Of a DNA stretch of 64,000 nt, positions 54,710 through 62,971 are shown piece by piece. Both the position numbers and the translations under genes were made by a program. The notes under the pieces are model-generated. The model ran no database searches, was not told the origin of the DNA, and saw only the letters and a list, made by a program, of their open reading frames with translations. The DNA is from Pseudobythopirellula maris (GTDB taxonomy: Bacteria > Planctomycetota > Planctomycetia > Pirellulales > Lacipirellulaceae), in NCBI RefSeq assembly GCF_007859945.1, contig NZ_SJPQ01000002.1, positions 62,001-126,000 on the forward strand, read 5' to 3'. Numbering within the stretch: the first letter of the stretch is position 1; each line of letters begins with the position of its first letter.

Positions 54710-55546
54710 TTACGAGGTAAGCGTCTCCCCCGCAGCGGGAGGGCTCTGGCGAGGGGCTCGCAGACGCAGCGGCGCCAGCCGCTCGTAGAGCGATTCGCAC
54801 TCCTGGAGCACGGGGAGCAGGCGCTCCGGCACGGCGTCGTCCTTCGGTCGGTAGCGGCCGAAGGAGGTGGTCTTGTAGACCTTGTCGTACCAGTAGGGGC
54901 CCCAAGGCCCGTCGCTGTCGCGCGGCCCGGGCTCCCAGCGGAGCATCGCCTCGTCGAACACGACGCCGAGCCGCTCGCACAACACGCCCAGCACGCCCCG
55001 CGGATCGTCCAGCACGTCGCGGCCGTCGACGACCGGCGGCGCCTGGCCGGTCCGCTCACCGAGGTGCTCCAGCAGCTTGACCTGCTGGGGCAGACCGGTG
55101 TCTTCGACCGTGGGGTGCGGCAGGAACTCGAGCAGCGAGGTTAGCATCTCGCGGGGCTCGCGGATCAGCAAGCAATTGACGAGCCGCTCGGTCCAGTCCA
55201 GCTCGATGCTCGGGAGCAGGTGGTGGGCCATGTGCTTCTGATAGTAGATCGAGAAGCCTTCGGGCGGCGGGGGAACCAGCCGCCGCGTGACGGCCCGCCA
55301 GTCGGCCGATCCCGAGCGGAGCGTCTCCTGGTGACCGGGGTGATCGCTGCGGCCGGTCGTCGCCAGGTAATGCGCGTAGAGCGGCTCGTCGCAGACGACC
55401 GTGTCGGGCCGGCTCTCCCACGACCGCATCAGCGCGGTCGAGATGTTCCGCGGCCCGGACCACATGGCGACACAAATCGCCGACCGGCGATCGGTGTCGG
55501 GCGGGGGAGCTGTCGCGAGACGGGGTTGTTCGGCCATGCCGAACAT
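54710..55546 (-). CDS. sulfotransferase-like family protein
   Basis: 278 aa from the ATG at 55546 (ATG 55537 possible). The N-terminal VAMWSGPRNISTALMRSWESRPD (about 26-48) is a PAPS/phosphate-loop-like segment with invariant Arg and Ser. YQKHMAHHLLP and LIREPREMLTSLLEF (about 135-149) match the 3'-phosphate-binding segment of sulfotransferases. The fold is a P-loop NTPase relative. It ends 90 bp before the aminotransferase start, same strand, so the two are likely one transcript. The acceptor is unknown. Confidence 0.85.
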   Translation of the reverse strand: MFGMAEQPRLATAPPPDTDRRSAICVAMWSGPRNISTALMRSWESRPDTVVCDEPLYAHYLATTGRSDHPGHQETLRSGSADWRAVTRRLVPPPPEGFSIYYQKHMAHHLLPSIELDWTERLVNCLLIREPREMLTSLLEFLPHPTVEDTGLPQQVKLLEHLGERTGQAPPVVDGRDVLDDPRGVLGVLCERLGVVFDEAMLRWEPGPRDSDGPWGPYWYDKVYKTTSFGRYRPKDDAVPERLLPVLQECESLYERLAPLRLRAPRQSPPAAGETLTS

Positions 55547-55692
55547 TATCGTCAAACCGCGGCGCCTGGCGAGCCACCCTATCCGGACCCCCGCGTGGCC
55601 AACAAGCCTTCTCACGACGCACTCGGGTCGGCGCCAGAACGCTCTGGCGTGCTCGTGAGCGCCAAGCCCACCCAACGGTTTATAGAAAGAAG

Positions 55693-55766
55693 TACGCCCG
55701 GAGGGATTCGAACCCCCAACCCCCGGTTCCGAAGACCGGTGCTCTATCCAGTTGAGCTACGGGCGC
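55693..55766 (-). tRNA. tRNA-Arg (anticodon TCG), copy 2
   Basis: 74 nt, acceptor GCGCCCG/CGGGCGT ending in a G-T pair, anticodon stem CCGGT/ACCGG with loop CTTCGGA (TCG, G37), T-loop TTCGAAT. It differs from copy 1 at many stem positions but keeps pairing. Confidence 0.95.
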
Positions 55767-55877
55767 ATGTCTCGGGCCGTCTATGCTACGGCGCCCCGTG
55801 GGGCGTCGGTATCCCTCTCCTCGTTCGGCGGGCGTGGCCGGTCGCGATGCCGAGGCGGGGCCGGCGGGCCGCAAGGC

Positions 55878-56108
55878 TCACTGGATCCAGTTCAGCCCCG
55901 TCAGCAGGGCGGCCATGCTGGCGATGAACACCACCAGCCAGCCGCCGAAGCGGGCGGCGTGGGCGACGATCGTGCCCATATTCTCGTTGCGTGTCGCCGC
56001 GTAGACGAGGCTCACGCTGACGATCAAAGGCAACGCGTACCAAATGCGCAGCGGCTCGGTCGCCATCAGCAGAGGGGCGATCAACGCGAATGAGGTGAGC
56101 GGGGCCAT
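55878..56108 (-). CDS. small two-helix membrane protein
   Basis: A 76-aa protein. The first hydrophobic span is about 18-38 (WYALPLIVSVSLVYAA), then a short loop TRNENMGTIVAHAARFGG, then a second span (WLVVFIASMAALLTGL). The ATG at 56108 gives an additional N-terminal hydrophobic stretch; ATG 56066 is an alternative. It lies 78 bp downstream of the DUF6677-like gene and 111 bp upstream of tRNA-Arg. Function unknown; a damaged duplicate is at 53555. Confidence 0.8.
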   Translation of the reverse strand: MAPLTSFALIAPLLMATEPLRIWYALPLIVSVSLVYAATRNENMGTIVAHAARFGGWLVVFIASMAALLTGLNWIQ

Positions 56109-56186
56109 GCGACTGTTTCGGTGGGGGTCGGGAGCGGTGGTTGCTGTGGGTGCGAGGGCGGCGTGCGGCGGCTGCCGGCGTGCAGG

Positions 56187-56840
56187 TTAGTTCGCCGCGC
56201 CGCCGGGGTCTTCGCCTTCGGCTTTTTTGCCGCCGGGCTTCTTACTCTTCTTCGGCTCGTGGTGGACGACCATCGGACCGCAGCAGGCGTCGTAGATGAC
56301 GATCACGTTCAGCATGCCGGCGATCACCGTGTAGACGGTTCCCAAGTCGAAGTAGTAACCGAGGTCGTAGGTCCACTTGGCCAGCTCGCCGGGGTGGAGC
56401 ACTTGGTTGCCGACGGCGTCGACCGAGCTGATCTCCACGCCGGGGCCCGCGGTGCGCGGCGGGCGGAACCAGCCGCCCATCAGCGGCGGCTCGTTCTTCA
56501 GCATGCGGTCTCGTTCGACGAGTCCGGGGATCGCCACCGCGCCGATGCCCGACTGGCAGATGAATTGCCAACGGTCGACCAACTGGGTGACCCGGCCCTT
56601 GATCCCGCCGACGTCGACGGTGAGCGGCGTGGCGTAGGCGACCTTGCCGTCGCCGACATAGAAGCCGAACACGAACGTGCCGAGGATGCAGATCGCGTAG
56701 AGCAGCCCCTTGCCGGTGCGTCCTTGGTACAGGTGGCCCAGGCCGGGCACGAGCCAAGCCAAGAAACCCGCCAGGTAGCGGTTCTTTAGTTCGAGGTCGG
56801 CGTACGGCCGCCCGTCGCCGGGCTGGGGGGAATTGGTCAT
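56187..56840 (-). CDS. DUF6677-like TM2-type membrane protein
   Basis: 217 aa. N-terminal AGFLAWLVPGLGHLYQGRTGKGLLYAICILGTFVFGFYVG (about 24-62) is a TM2-like pair of helices with the conserved PGLGHxYqGr. Two further hydrophobic spans follow near 165-190 (YTVIAGMLNVIVIYDACCG). The C-terminus is Lys/Pro/Gly-rich and cytoplasmic. The family is frequent in planctomycetes and uncharacterised. It is probably co-transcribed with the 76-aa membrane protein. Confidence 0.8.
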   Translation of the reverse strand: MTNSPQPGDGRPYADLELKNRYLAGFLAWLVPGLGHLYQGRTGKGLLYAICILGTFVFGFYVGDGKVAYATPLTVDVGGIKGRVTQLVDRWQFICQSGIGAVAIPGLVERDRMLKNEPPLMGGWFRPPRTAGPGVEISSVDAVGNQVLHPGELAKWTYDLGYYFDLGTVYTVIAGMLNVIVIYDACCGPMVVHHEPKKSKKPGGKKAEGEDPGGAAN

Positions 56841-57007
56841 CGCGTGGCCCCCGGCGAGGGGGCATCATCCTGACAAACAGGTCGAAACGAAGGAAACAAG
56901 AACCGAAACAGTCTACGCCAGCAGCGCCGAGGGGCCCAGAGCGATGCAGGGGTCCAGAGCGATGCAGGGATGTTGGACGCCCCAGGGCGGCCATGCGTTC
57001 GCAGGAT

Positions 57008-57433
57008 TCAGACGCGGGTTTCGCCGCTGAGCGTGAGCACAAGGCGCCGGGGGCCGGCGTGGTCGCGGTGTTCGCAGAGGGTGATCCCCTGCCACGTGCC
57101 GAGCAGCAGCCGCCCGCCGCCGATGGGGATCGACAGCGAGGCGCCCAGCAGCGAGGCCTTCACGTGGGCCGGCATGTCATCCGGTCCCTCACAAGTGTGC
57201 GTGTACGGAAAAGACTCGGGGGCGATCGCCGAGAATGACGATTCGAGATCGGTCCGCACGTCGGGATCGGCGTTCTCGTTGAGCGTCAGCGACGCCGAGG
57301 TGTGCTGGATGAACACGTGCAGCAGGCCGGTCTCGATCCCGCTGATTTCGGGCATCTCGTCGAGAAGATGGCGAGTGATGAGGTGAAAACCACGCGCCAT
57401 TGCGGGCAGCTGCACCTGACGTTGTTTCCACAT
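57008..57433 (-). CDS. YjbQ family protein (secondary thiamine-phosphate synthase type)
   Basis: A 141-aa soluble protein from the ATG at 57433. Signature HTSASLTLNENADPDVRTDLE (about 50-70) and LLLGTWQGITLCEHRDH (about 109-125), the UPF0047/YjbQ marks with conserved His and Glu clustered as in the trimeric enzyme. E. coli YjbQ has weak thiamine-phosphate synthase activity; the true function is not settled. The open frame beyond the start (to 57610) has no family similarity. Confidence 0.9.
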   Translation of the reverse strand: MWKQRQVQLPAMARGFHLITRHLLDEMPEISGIETGLLHVFIQHTSASLTLNENADPDVRTDLESSFSAIAPESFPYTHTCEGPDDMPAHVKASLLGASLSIPIGGGRLLLGTWQGITLCEHRDHAGPRRLVLTLSGETRV

Positions 57434-58122
57434 CATCGGGATGACCGTTTCGGATGGGCTCGTGAAAAACTGCTCTGGCACGGGGCAGTCGACATGCTGT
57501 AAGTGATTATTTGAAGGGGGGTTGCGTAAGCGACCATGGCGTGAATGGGGCTCCATCCCGCCGTCCTGATTTTGCCCAGTCGCACTCGCTTGACAAGCGT
57601 GGCGAGCCATCGAGGAGCGAAGCGCTAAAAAAAGCTTGACCCGGCGAAATCCCCAGCAATAATGCCGTGCTTCCCCTTAGTCCATTGGACCTGTCAAGGG
57701 CCCAGCGGGACTGAAGGAGGAGGCTGGAAAAGGAGAAACGGTTTTCCCCCGCCGAATGAAAACAAGCGGCTCGCCCCGGCGAGCCGAACAGGCCCCTTCG
57801 GCGAGAGACCTGAGGCGCGACGCCCGGCGAAAGCTGAGCAGCCCGACCGACCACCTTTGCCAGAAAAAGGCGACCGGCGACGGACCACCACAAGACGCCC
57901 CCCACCGCGACGAAGCACCAAGGACGAGTAAACCCACCAACGTCGCCCCAGGCCCCACCGATCCTCCCGCTCCGGCCCACCGCCGGCATGGATCTTCGGC
58001 CTTCGACCCGATCATGGATGAATCGATCGCTCAGGGAAGACCGCATACCAATCACCGCCGGCGCCCCGATCACGAGTGCAACGTGAGGCGGCCGGAGAAT
58101 TTACAGCAAGAAAGCGAGGCTC
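57434..58122 (+). other. long non-coding stretch, possible structured RNA or leader
   Basis: 689 bp with no protein gene that I trust. From about 57690 to 57960 the plus strand changes character: purine-rich, A-rich runs in a GC background (GGCTGGAAAAGGAGAAACGG, GCCGAATGAAAACAAGCGG). It has short stems such as GGCTCGCC/GGCGAGCC (57771-57788) and CCTTT/AAAGG. It does not match tmRNA, RNase P RNA or SRP RNA conserved motifs. It may be a leader of the 58123 gene or an independent RNA. Confidence 0.4.
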
Positions 58123-58356
58123 ATGATGGCCGACCCCACCCTGCAAAATGTGTTTGAAGCGATCTTGAAGTACGGCCACGACGAGGATTTCACGCCGCGC
58201 GTGGACCCCGACTTCGTGGCGACCGAGGCCCCGGCCGGATCGCCCGAGAAGCTCGAGATCCTCGCCGAGCGCGTGCGCAGCGGTTACCCGTTGTGGCACG
58301 ACGAAGACCGCTTCGATTACAGCGGCCTGACGGGCGTGGTTCGTCCGCGCGACTGA
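58123..58356 (+). CDS. small soluble protein of unknown function
   Basis: 77 aa, double ATG start at 58123/58126 with GCGAGG just upstream. Acidic, with PEKLEILAERVRSGYPLWHDEDRFDYSGL (about 41-69) that looks like a conserved helix plus aromatic motif. No signal peptide. A canonical terminator follows 27 bp after the stop, so this is a real transcription unit. Function unknown; possibly a planctomycete-restricted family. Confidence 0.82.
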   Translation: MMADPTLQNVFEAILKYGHDEDFTPRVDPDFVATEAPAGSPEKLEILAERVRSGYPLWHDEDRFDYSGLTGVVRPRD

Positions 58357-58383
58357 TCACGGCTCGAGAGACCGACTCCATCG

Positions 58384-58426
58384 AAAGCCGCCGCGGGGCC
58401 CTGCCCCGCGGCGGCTTTGTTTTTTT
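58384..58426 (+). terminator. rho-independent terminator
   Basis: A perfect 15-bp stem (58384-58398 with 58404-58418, loop of five) followed by GTTTTTTT. It serves the 77-aa protein gene. Confidence 0.96.
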
Positions 58427-58457
58427 ACGGCGCCAGGATTGATAGGCGTCGCGGGCT

Positions 58458-61415
58458 TCAACGCCCCTGGACCAACGAGGCGTTCGCTTCGTCGTCGTCT
58501 GCCTCTTGCTCTCCCAAGAGCTCTCCCAAGTTGAAGTCCGGCTCGACAAGATCCCGCGTAGCGATAAACCGGTGGATCAGCACACGGGGGCCGTTGATCT
58601 CTTCGATCATGAGCTTCATCTCGGTCTGGTTGTCGATCATCTCCTGGCCGTTGGAGTAGGTGTAGGTCTTCTCGTCGCCCTCGGGTCCGAGTTGGTACAC
58701 CTGGTTGCGCTTGCGTCGCCGCGGCGGTGCGTAGAGCTGGCAGCGGAAGTCGGCCGGGGTCTCGTCGAGGCTCCGCATCCACTGGTGCACCACCAGGCGG
58801 CCGTCTCTCTGCAGCTCGGTGCCGATGTGGATCTTGATCTGGCCGAGGCCCACGTGCAGGCGTCGCCAAGCGCTGAATTTGTAGTGGCGATCGGCGTTGA
58901 TCTCGTAGTCGACACGTACCGGCTGCTCGCCATAAGCCGCGTCGACGAGGGTTGTTGTGAAGGGGAGCCGGAACTCTCCCCCGTTGGCCGACTTGATCTC
59001 CGCGCGATCGATCGACAGCCGCCACTCCTTGCTGGCGTCTTCGACCGGCTTGCCCGGGACGGCGTGGAGCATGTCCGGGACGAACACCCGCACCGTCCCG
59101 CCGACCCCCTGGCCGAACGTGTTCTTGGTGGTGAGCGTGTTCTCGATTTCGATGCCCGAGATGCTCGGCAGCATCAGTTTCTCGAAGCGGGTCGCCATGC
59201 GCATCCTCGCGACCCCCTCGTTCAGGCCGATCACGAAGCGGGGCATGCGGTTGACCCCGATGATCTGCCTCCCCCTCTCCTCCTCGGGCAGCATCTCACG
59301 ACCCCACACGTCGATCACCCGCACGTCCTCGCCCAGGTAAAGGGACTCGCTCGATTCCTCGGCGTTCCAAATACACATCAGCATCGTGCCGTCGGATCGC
59401 TTGAACAGCCAGTTGTTGCTCTGCGAGGGGAGCGCGATCTGGCCGACGTACTCGGCCCCACCCAAGAGCCGGGCGCAGGTCCGCCAGGGCAGGAGCAGCT
59501 CGCCGGGCGTGCCGTCCTCGTTCATCACGCCCACGCGGTTCTCGCGGGGGTCGGGGTGACCCATGAACGGGTTGGGGATAAAGATGCCCTCGGCGCCGCG
59601 GATCTTGGCGGCGATGATCTGCTCGACAAACTCCCGCACCCGCAGCAGGTGCTTCTCGTAATCGTCGGTGATCGCGGGGTCCTCGGGCGCGGGCTCGATG
59701 AGCACCCAGCGAGGGACGTCCGTCTTGGGGGCGGCGTCCATCCGCGTGCGGAGCTCTTCGGCGGTGAGCGCTTCGTTCGAGGCCATCTGCTCGAAGTCCC
59801 AGGTCATGTCCTTGCCGGGCTCCTGGGCGTGCTCCCAACGCCAAGCGAAACCGAGCCGCACGTCTTGGCCGAAGCGGAACAGGTTCTGGCGGATGACGCC
59901 GATCCGCTCGTTCAGGTCGCGGAACCCGTAAAAGTTCGTGTCGTGGTCGCCGCCGATTTGCCACCAGCGGATCCGCAACGACAACTTCGTCATCACGTGC
60001 TCGAACAGCGGCATCCAGACGTCCGGGTCTTCTGGCGTCAGGAGGTCCTTGATCGGGTTGGCGTCTTCGTAGGAGTTCGGGTCGATGGAGGGCGCCGTGG
60101 GGTCGGTAAGAACGCCGACCGTGGCGATCTCGTTGGCCCCCAGCAGCTCGGCGAATCGCAGGATCTCTTCGCCCCGGGCGTCGTTGTCCACACCGAACCA
60201 GACGGGCAACTTGACGAAGCCCACGCCCATGCGAGGCAGCAGCTCTTGCAACTGGTCGAACGAGAGCGGCACGTCCGCCATGGGTAGCGACCAGCCAAAC
60301 TCGCCTCCCAGCGACCTCTGCAAGTCTTCGCGCACCACGGCGAGTGTGACCGACGGCTCGCTGAGGGTCCGGTTGGTCTCGCTGCTGACCATCTGCACGC
60401 GCAGACGGTAAAACCCGTAGTCGTGGATCGGCGGCCGCCACTCGATCGTGCCCTCGTAGCCGCGCTGGTTGTTGCCCATGCCGTCGACGATGGTCATCGC
60501 CTCGTGGGTCTCCTCGGAGATGACTTGCCCCTCGAGCCGCACCACGCCCTCCTCGCCGATCTCCTTGTTCGTGGCGTCGAGCAGCTGGAAACGGATCTGT
60601 GGGTTCTTCTCCAGGATGCCCGACAGCGTGCAGGTGACCACCACGTTGCTGGGATCGGTGTAAACGTTGTACCGGCTGCCGGTGCGGATGCTGATGCTCG
60701 GCAATCGCGCAAGCCACAGGTTGCGGATCGACACCGCCGCGTCGAGGTCTCCCTGCTGCTCGCCGCGCTCCACGTCGAAGTGCATCACCATGCGGTTGAC
60801 GCTGCGGTGCGTCGGCTGGAACTCGCCCAGCTCGACCTGGGCGTAACCATTCGTGTTCTCGGTGAAGACGGTGCTCTCCTCCACCTGGAGGACCTCGTCG
60901 TTGCTGTCTCTGAATTCGCAGCGCACACGCACGCTGCTGTGCTCGAGCCCTTCGATCTTCAGACCAAAAAAGATCCGGTAGCTGAACTTGGGCAGCACGT
61001 AGATCGGCGGCGTCGAGACGCGCACCGAGGCGCCGTCGGGACGGATCACAAGCCGCTTGGGCACGCCGGCCGCCCCGCCCGGCGTCTCGGCCGGCGTCTC
61101 GGCCGGCGTCTCGGCCGGCGTTTCGGCCGGCGTCTCAACTGGCGTCTCAACTGGCGCATCGACTGGCGCGTCGGTCGGTGGCGCCGCCAAGTCATCCTCG
61201 ATCGCAACCCTCGAGTAATGCGGCCTTTGCTCGTCGTACGTTCGTGTCCAGCGGTCGGGCCACGCGTCGTAGTTCACGTCGCTCGCTTCGTCGAACTGGC
61301 ACTGGAACACCTCAACAAACTCGCTGCCGAGGGACTCGGCGCGCGCGGCGTGCGGGTCCGCTGCGAACAGCGGCGCGAGCAGCAGCAGGAGGAAAGCGAT
61401 CGGCAAGCGGGTCAT
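58458..61415 (-). CDS. very large secreted protein, possibly glycosidase-like
   Basis: 985 aa from the ATG at 61415, signal peptide ending AARAES. A tract of ETP/AET repeats (about 80-115) is encoded by 12-bp tandem repeats. Then come beta-rich domains (about 120-380; YRIFFGLKIEGLEHSSVRVR, GTIEWRPPIHDYGFYRLRVQM). The central part (about 390-720) looks like a TIM barrel (LSFDQLQELLPRMGVGFVKLPVWFG, RIRWWQIGGDHDTNFYGF, GFAWRWEHAQEPGKDMTWDFE, ARIRGAEGIFIPNPF-like end). This is reminiscent of glycoside hydrolase clans, but I cannot identify catalytic residues with confidence. The C-terminal beta domain is followed by an acidic tail. Function unknown. Confidence 0.75.
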   Translation of the reverse strand: MTRLPIAFLLLLLAPLFAADPHAARAESLGSEFVEVFQCQFDEASDVNYDAWPDRWTRTYDEQRPHYSRVAIEDDLAAPPTDAPVDAPVETPVETPAETPAETPAETPAETPGGAAGVPKRLVIRPDGASVRVSTPPIYVLPKFSYRIFFGLKIEGLEHSSVRVRCEFRDSNDEVLQVEESTVFTENTNGYAQVELGEFQPTHRSVNRMVMHFDVERGEQQGDLDAAVSIRNLWLARLPSISIRTGSRYNVYTDPSNVVVTCTLSGILEKNPQIRFQLLDATNKEIGEEGVVRLEGQVISEETHEAMTIVDGMGNNQRGYEGTIEWRPPIHDYGFYRLRVQMVSSETNRTLSEPSVTLAVVREDLQRSLGGEFGWSLPMADVPLSFDQLQELLPRMGVGFVKLPVWFGVDNDARGEEILRFAELLGANEIATVGVLTDPTAPSIDPNSYEDANPIKDLLTPEDPDVWMPLFEHVMTKLSLRIRWWQIGGDHDTNFYGFRDLNERIGVIRQNLFRFGQDVRLGFAWRWEHAQEPGKDMTWDFEQMASNEALTAEELRTRMDAAPKTDVPRWVLIEPAPEDPAITDDYEKHLLRVREFVEQIIAAKIRGAEGIFIPNPFMGHPDPRENRVGVMNEDGTPGELLLPWRTCARLLGGAEYVGQIALPSQSNNWLFKRSDGTMLMCIWNAEESSESLYLGEDVRVIDVWGREMLPEEERGRQIIGVNRMPRFVIGLNEGVARMRMATRFEKLMLPSISGIEIENTLTTKNTFGQGVGGTVRVFVPDMLHAVPGKPVEDASKEWRLSIDRAEIKSANGGEFRLPFTTTLVDAAYGEQPVRVDYEINADRHYKFSAWRRLHVGLGQIKIHIGTELQRDGRLVVHQWMRSLDETPADFRCQLYAPPRRRKRNQVYQLGPEGDEKTYTYSNGQEMIDNQTEMKLMIEEINGPRVLIHRFIATRDLVEPDFNLGELLGEQEADDDEANASLVQGR
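61081..61176. repeat. eight 12-bp tandem repeats inside CDS
   Basis: Units GGCGTCTCGGCC (three exact, then variants) run from 61081 to 61176 and encode the Pro/Glu/Thr/Ala-rich linker of the large secreted protein. Confidence 0.92.
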
Positions 61416-61544
61416 AGAGATCGAGGGGACTGGCGGGGATCTATCAGGAGGGGCTCTGCGCAGAGGCTGCGAAACTGTACCGTGGCCCTGTCCGCCAAGC
61501 GCGTCCGCCACGGCGATACCACCCATGAATCCGAGCGCACAACC

Positions 61545-62321
61545 GTGCCAAACCTCAGGATCGGCCTGCCAACCCGCTCGCTGCGTCTGCCGCTCCGCCA
61601 GGCGCTGCTAAAAGCCGCCGAATTAGGGGCCGACGGCGTCGAAATCGACGCCCGCAACGAGCTGCGCGTCGCCGACTTCTCGCAAACCGCGGTGAGGCAG
61701 TTCCGCAAAACGCTGAGCGACCTCGGGCTAGAGCTGGCGGCCGTGGCGTTCCCCACCCGACGCGGCTACGACGACCCGAGCGAGCTCGACCGCCGCGTTC
61801 TGGCGACCCAGCAGGCGATGACGCTGGCCTACAAGCTCGGCGCCCGCACGGTGGTTGGCCGCGTGGGGCGGATCGACGAAGACGGCGAGCGCCGCGAGCG
61901 GCTCGTCGGCTCGCTCGAGCTGCTGGCGGCCCACGGCGAACGCGTTGGCGCCCGGCTGGCCGCCCAGACCGGCGCCGAGAGCGGAGCGGCGTTGCGTTCG
62001 CTTCTGGAAGAGTTGCCCGAGCAGGGCGTGGGCGTCGCCTTCCACCCGGGCGAGCTGCTGCTGGGTGGGTACGACCCGCAGGAAGCGCTGGAGGAGTTGG
62101 CCCCACACATCACGTACGTGCAGGCGGGCGACGCGGTGCACGACTTCGCCGAGCGACGCGTGGTCGAGGTCGAGCTCGGCCGTGGCAGCGTGCAGGCGCC
62201 CGAACTCCTGGGCGCGCTCGAGGAGCGCGGCTACGACGGCTGGGTCACGGTCGACCGCCGCGAGGGACAAAACCCGGCGGGCGACTTGGGCGACGCGATC
62301 GCGTATCTCCGCGCACTGTAG
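61545..62321 (+). CDS. sugar phosphate isomerase/epimerase-like TIM-barrel protein
   Basis: 258 aa. The start is the GTG at 61545; the long open frame upstream overlaps the divergent secreted-protein gene and is spurious. Xylose isomerase-like (AP endonuclease 2) fold: LRIGLPTRSLRLPLRQALLKAAELGADGVEI (3-33), LGLELAAVAFPTRRGYDD, LGARTVVGRVG, VGVAFHPGELLLGGYDP and YDGWVTVDRRE. Metal ligands in this family are Glu/Asp/His; HPGEL and YVQAGDAVHD are candidates. Substrate unknown. Confidence 0.86.
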   Translation: MPNLRIGLPTRSLRLPLRQALLKAAELGADGVEIDARNELRVADFSQTAVRQFRKTLSDLGLELAAVAFPTRRGYDDPSELDRRVLATQQAMTLAYKLGARTVVGRVGRIDEDGERRERLVGSLELLAAHGERVGARLAAQTGAESGAALRSLLEELPEQGVGVAFHPGELLLGGYDPQEALEELAPHITYVQAGDAVHDFAERRVVEVELGRGSVQAPELLGALEERGYDGWVTVDRREGQNPAGDLGDAIAYLRAL

Positions 62322-62336
62322 GCGAGCCGTGAGCCC
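62322..62336. repeat. solo REP-like head
   Basis: GGCGAGCCGTGAG immediately follows the isomerase stop codon and matches the head of the REP-like family, without a partner arm nearby. Confidence 0.55.
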
Positions 62337-62344
62337 CATCCCTT

Positions 62345-62501
62345 TAGAGCGGTATTCGAATTGGTGTGGACGAGCGGGGAAGCGATTGGCGGCGTGGCGA
62401 GGAAGCCGAAGCAGGCAATGCGGTGCATTGTCGATGCAGGCTGACGAAGCCATGACGCCGATCGCGAGCCGAGCGTCTACACCTATGAGCAAACCGCTCT
62501 A
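62345..62501. repeat. 157-bp imperfect palindrome (MITE-like)
   Basis: Ends TAGAGCGGT (62345-62353) and ACCGCTCTA (62493-62501) are exact inverted repeats, and similarity continues inward (GGTGT.GACG; GCGAT.GGCG). The centre is AATGC-GGT-GCATT. The whole could fold into one branched hairpin. No coding capacity. Confidence 0.75.
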
Positions 62502-62515
62502 GGGTTTTGGCGGAC

Positions 62516-62800
62516 TCAGTGCTTGTAGACCTTGTGCTGAGGCCGGCCGGAGAGGATTTGCTCCTTGCCCCAGCTCGTGACCGCGCGAAACGCGTCGCTG
62601 CTGATGAAGTCGCGGAACGCCTGCTCGTCGCTCCACTCGCTCGTGATCAGGTACGAGGCGTCGTCGGCCGTGTCCTTCCAGAGCGTGCTGCTGGTGTGCC
62701 CGTCGGCCGCCTCGAGAGCGCCGATCACCGCCGCAAACTTCTCCTCAAACTCTTGCTGCTTGCCCGGCAAGGTGTGGTAGTTCATACCAACCGTAATCAT
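62516..62800 (-). CDS. antibiotic biosynthesis monooxygenase (ABM) domain protein
   Basis: A 94-aa ferredoxin-like dimeric alpha-beta barrel protein. NYHTLPGKQQEFEEKFAAVIGALEAADGHTSSTLWKD, then SYLITSEWSDEQAFRDFISSDAFRAV, the typical W-x-D-x-x-A/F pattern of ABM proteins. Relatives are heme-degrading IsdG-type enzymes, quinol monooxygenases and many of unknown role. No substrate clue from neighbours. Confidence 0.88.
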   Translation of the reverse strand: MITVGMNYHTLPGKQQEFEEKFAAVIGALEAADGHTSSTLWKDTADDASYLITSEWSDEQAFRDFISSDAFRAVTSWGKEQILSGRPQHKVYKH

Positions 62801-62971
62801 CGCGATATCTTTCTGCGTATGGAGAGGGAACGCTGCTGCGTAGGAGCCGCAGCGTCAGGGCCCTGCGCAAGCAGCGCCGAGCAACGCCACCGATTGTGCT
62901 CTACCCGCAGGCGATGGCACAACCGTGCGGATCGGGCCCACACGAGGAAAGGCGACCGGCGGACCGGCGGC

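Noticed and set aside
57662-57931. 89-codon plus-strand open frame before the 77-aa gene
   Set aside because: Pro/Arg-rich, no convincing start site, and the DNA looks structural rather than coding.
57507-58073. 188-codon minus-strand open frame in the gene-poor stretch
   Set aside because: No ribosome site and no recognisable domain; Ser/Gly/Arg-rich composition like other antisense noise.
61081-61176. Possible CRISPR or intergenic repeat array
   Set aside because: The 12-bp units are contiguous, without spacers, and encode an in-frame ETP/AET linker of the secreted protein.
60423-61544. Upstream extension of the isomerase-like frame
   Set aside because: It is antisense to the large secreted protein and its signal peptide; family similarity starts right after the GTG at 61545.
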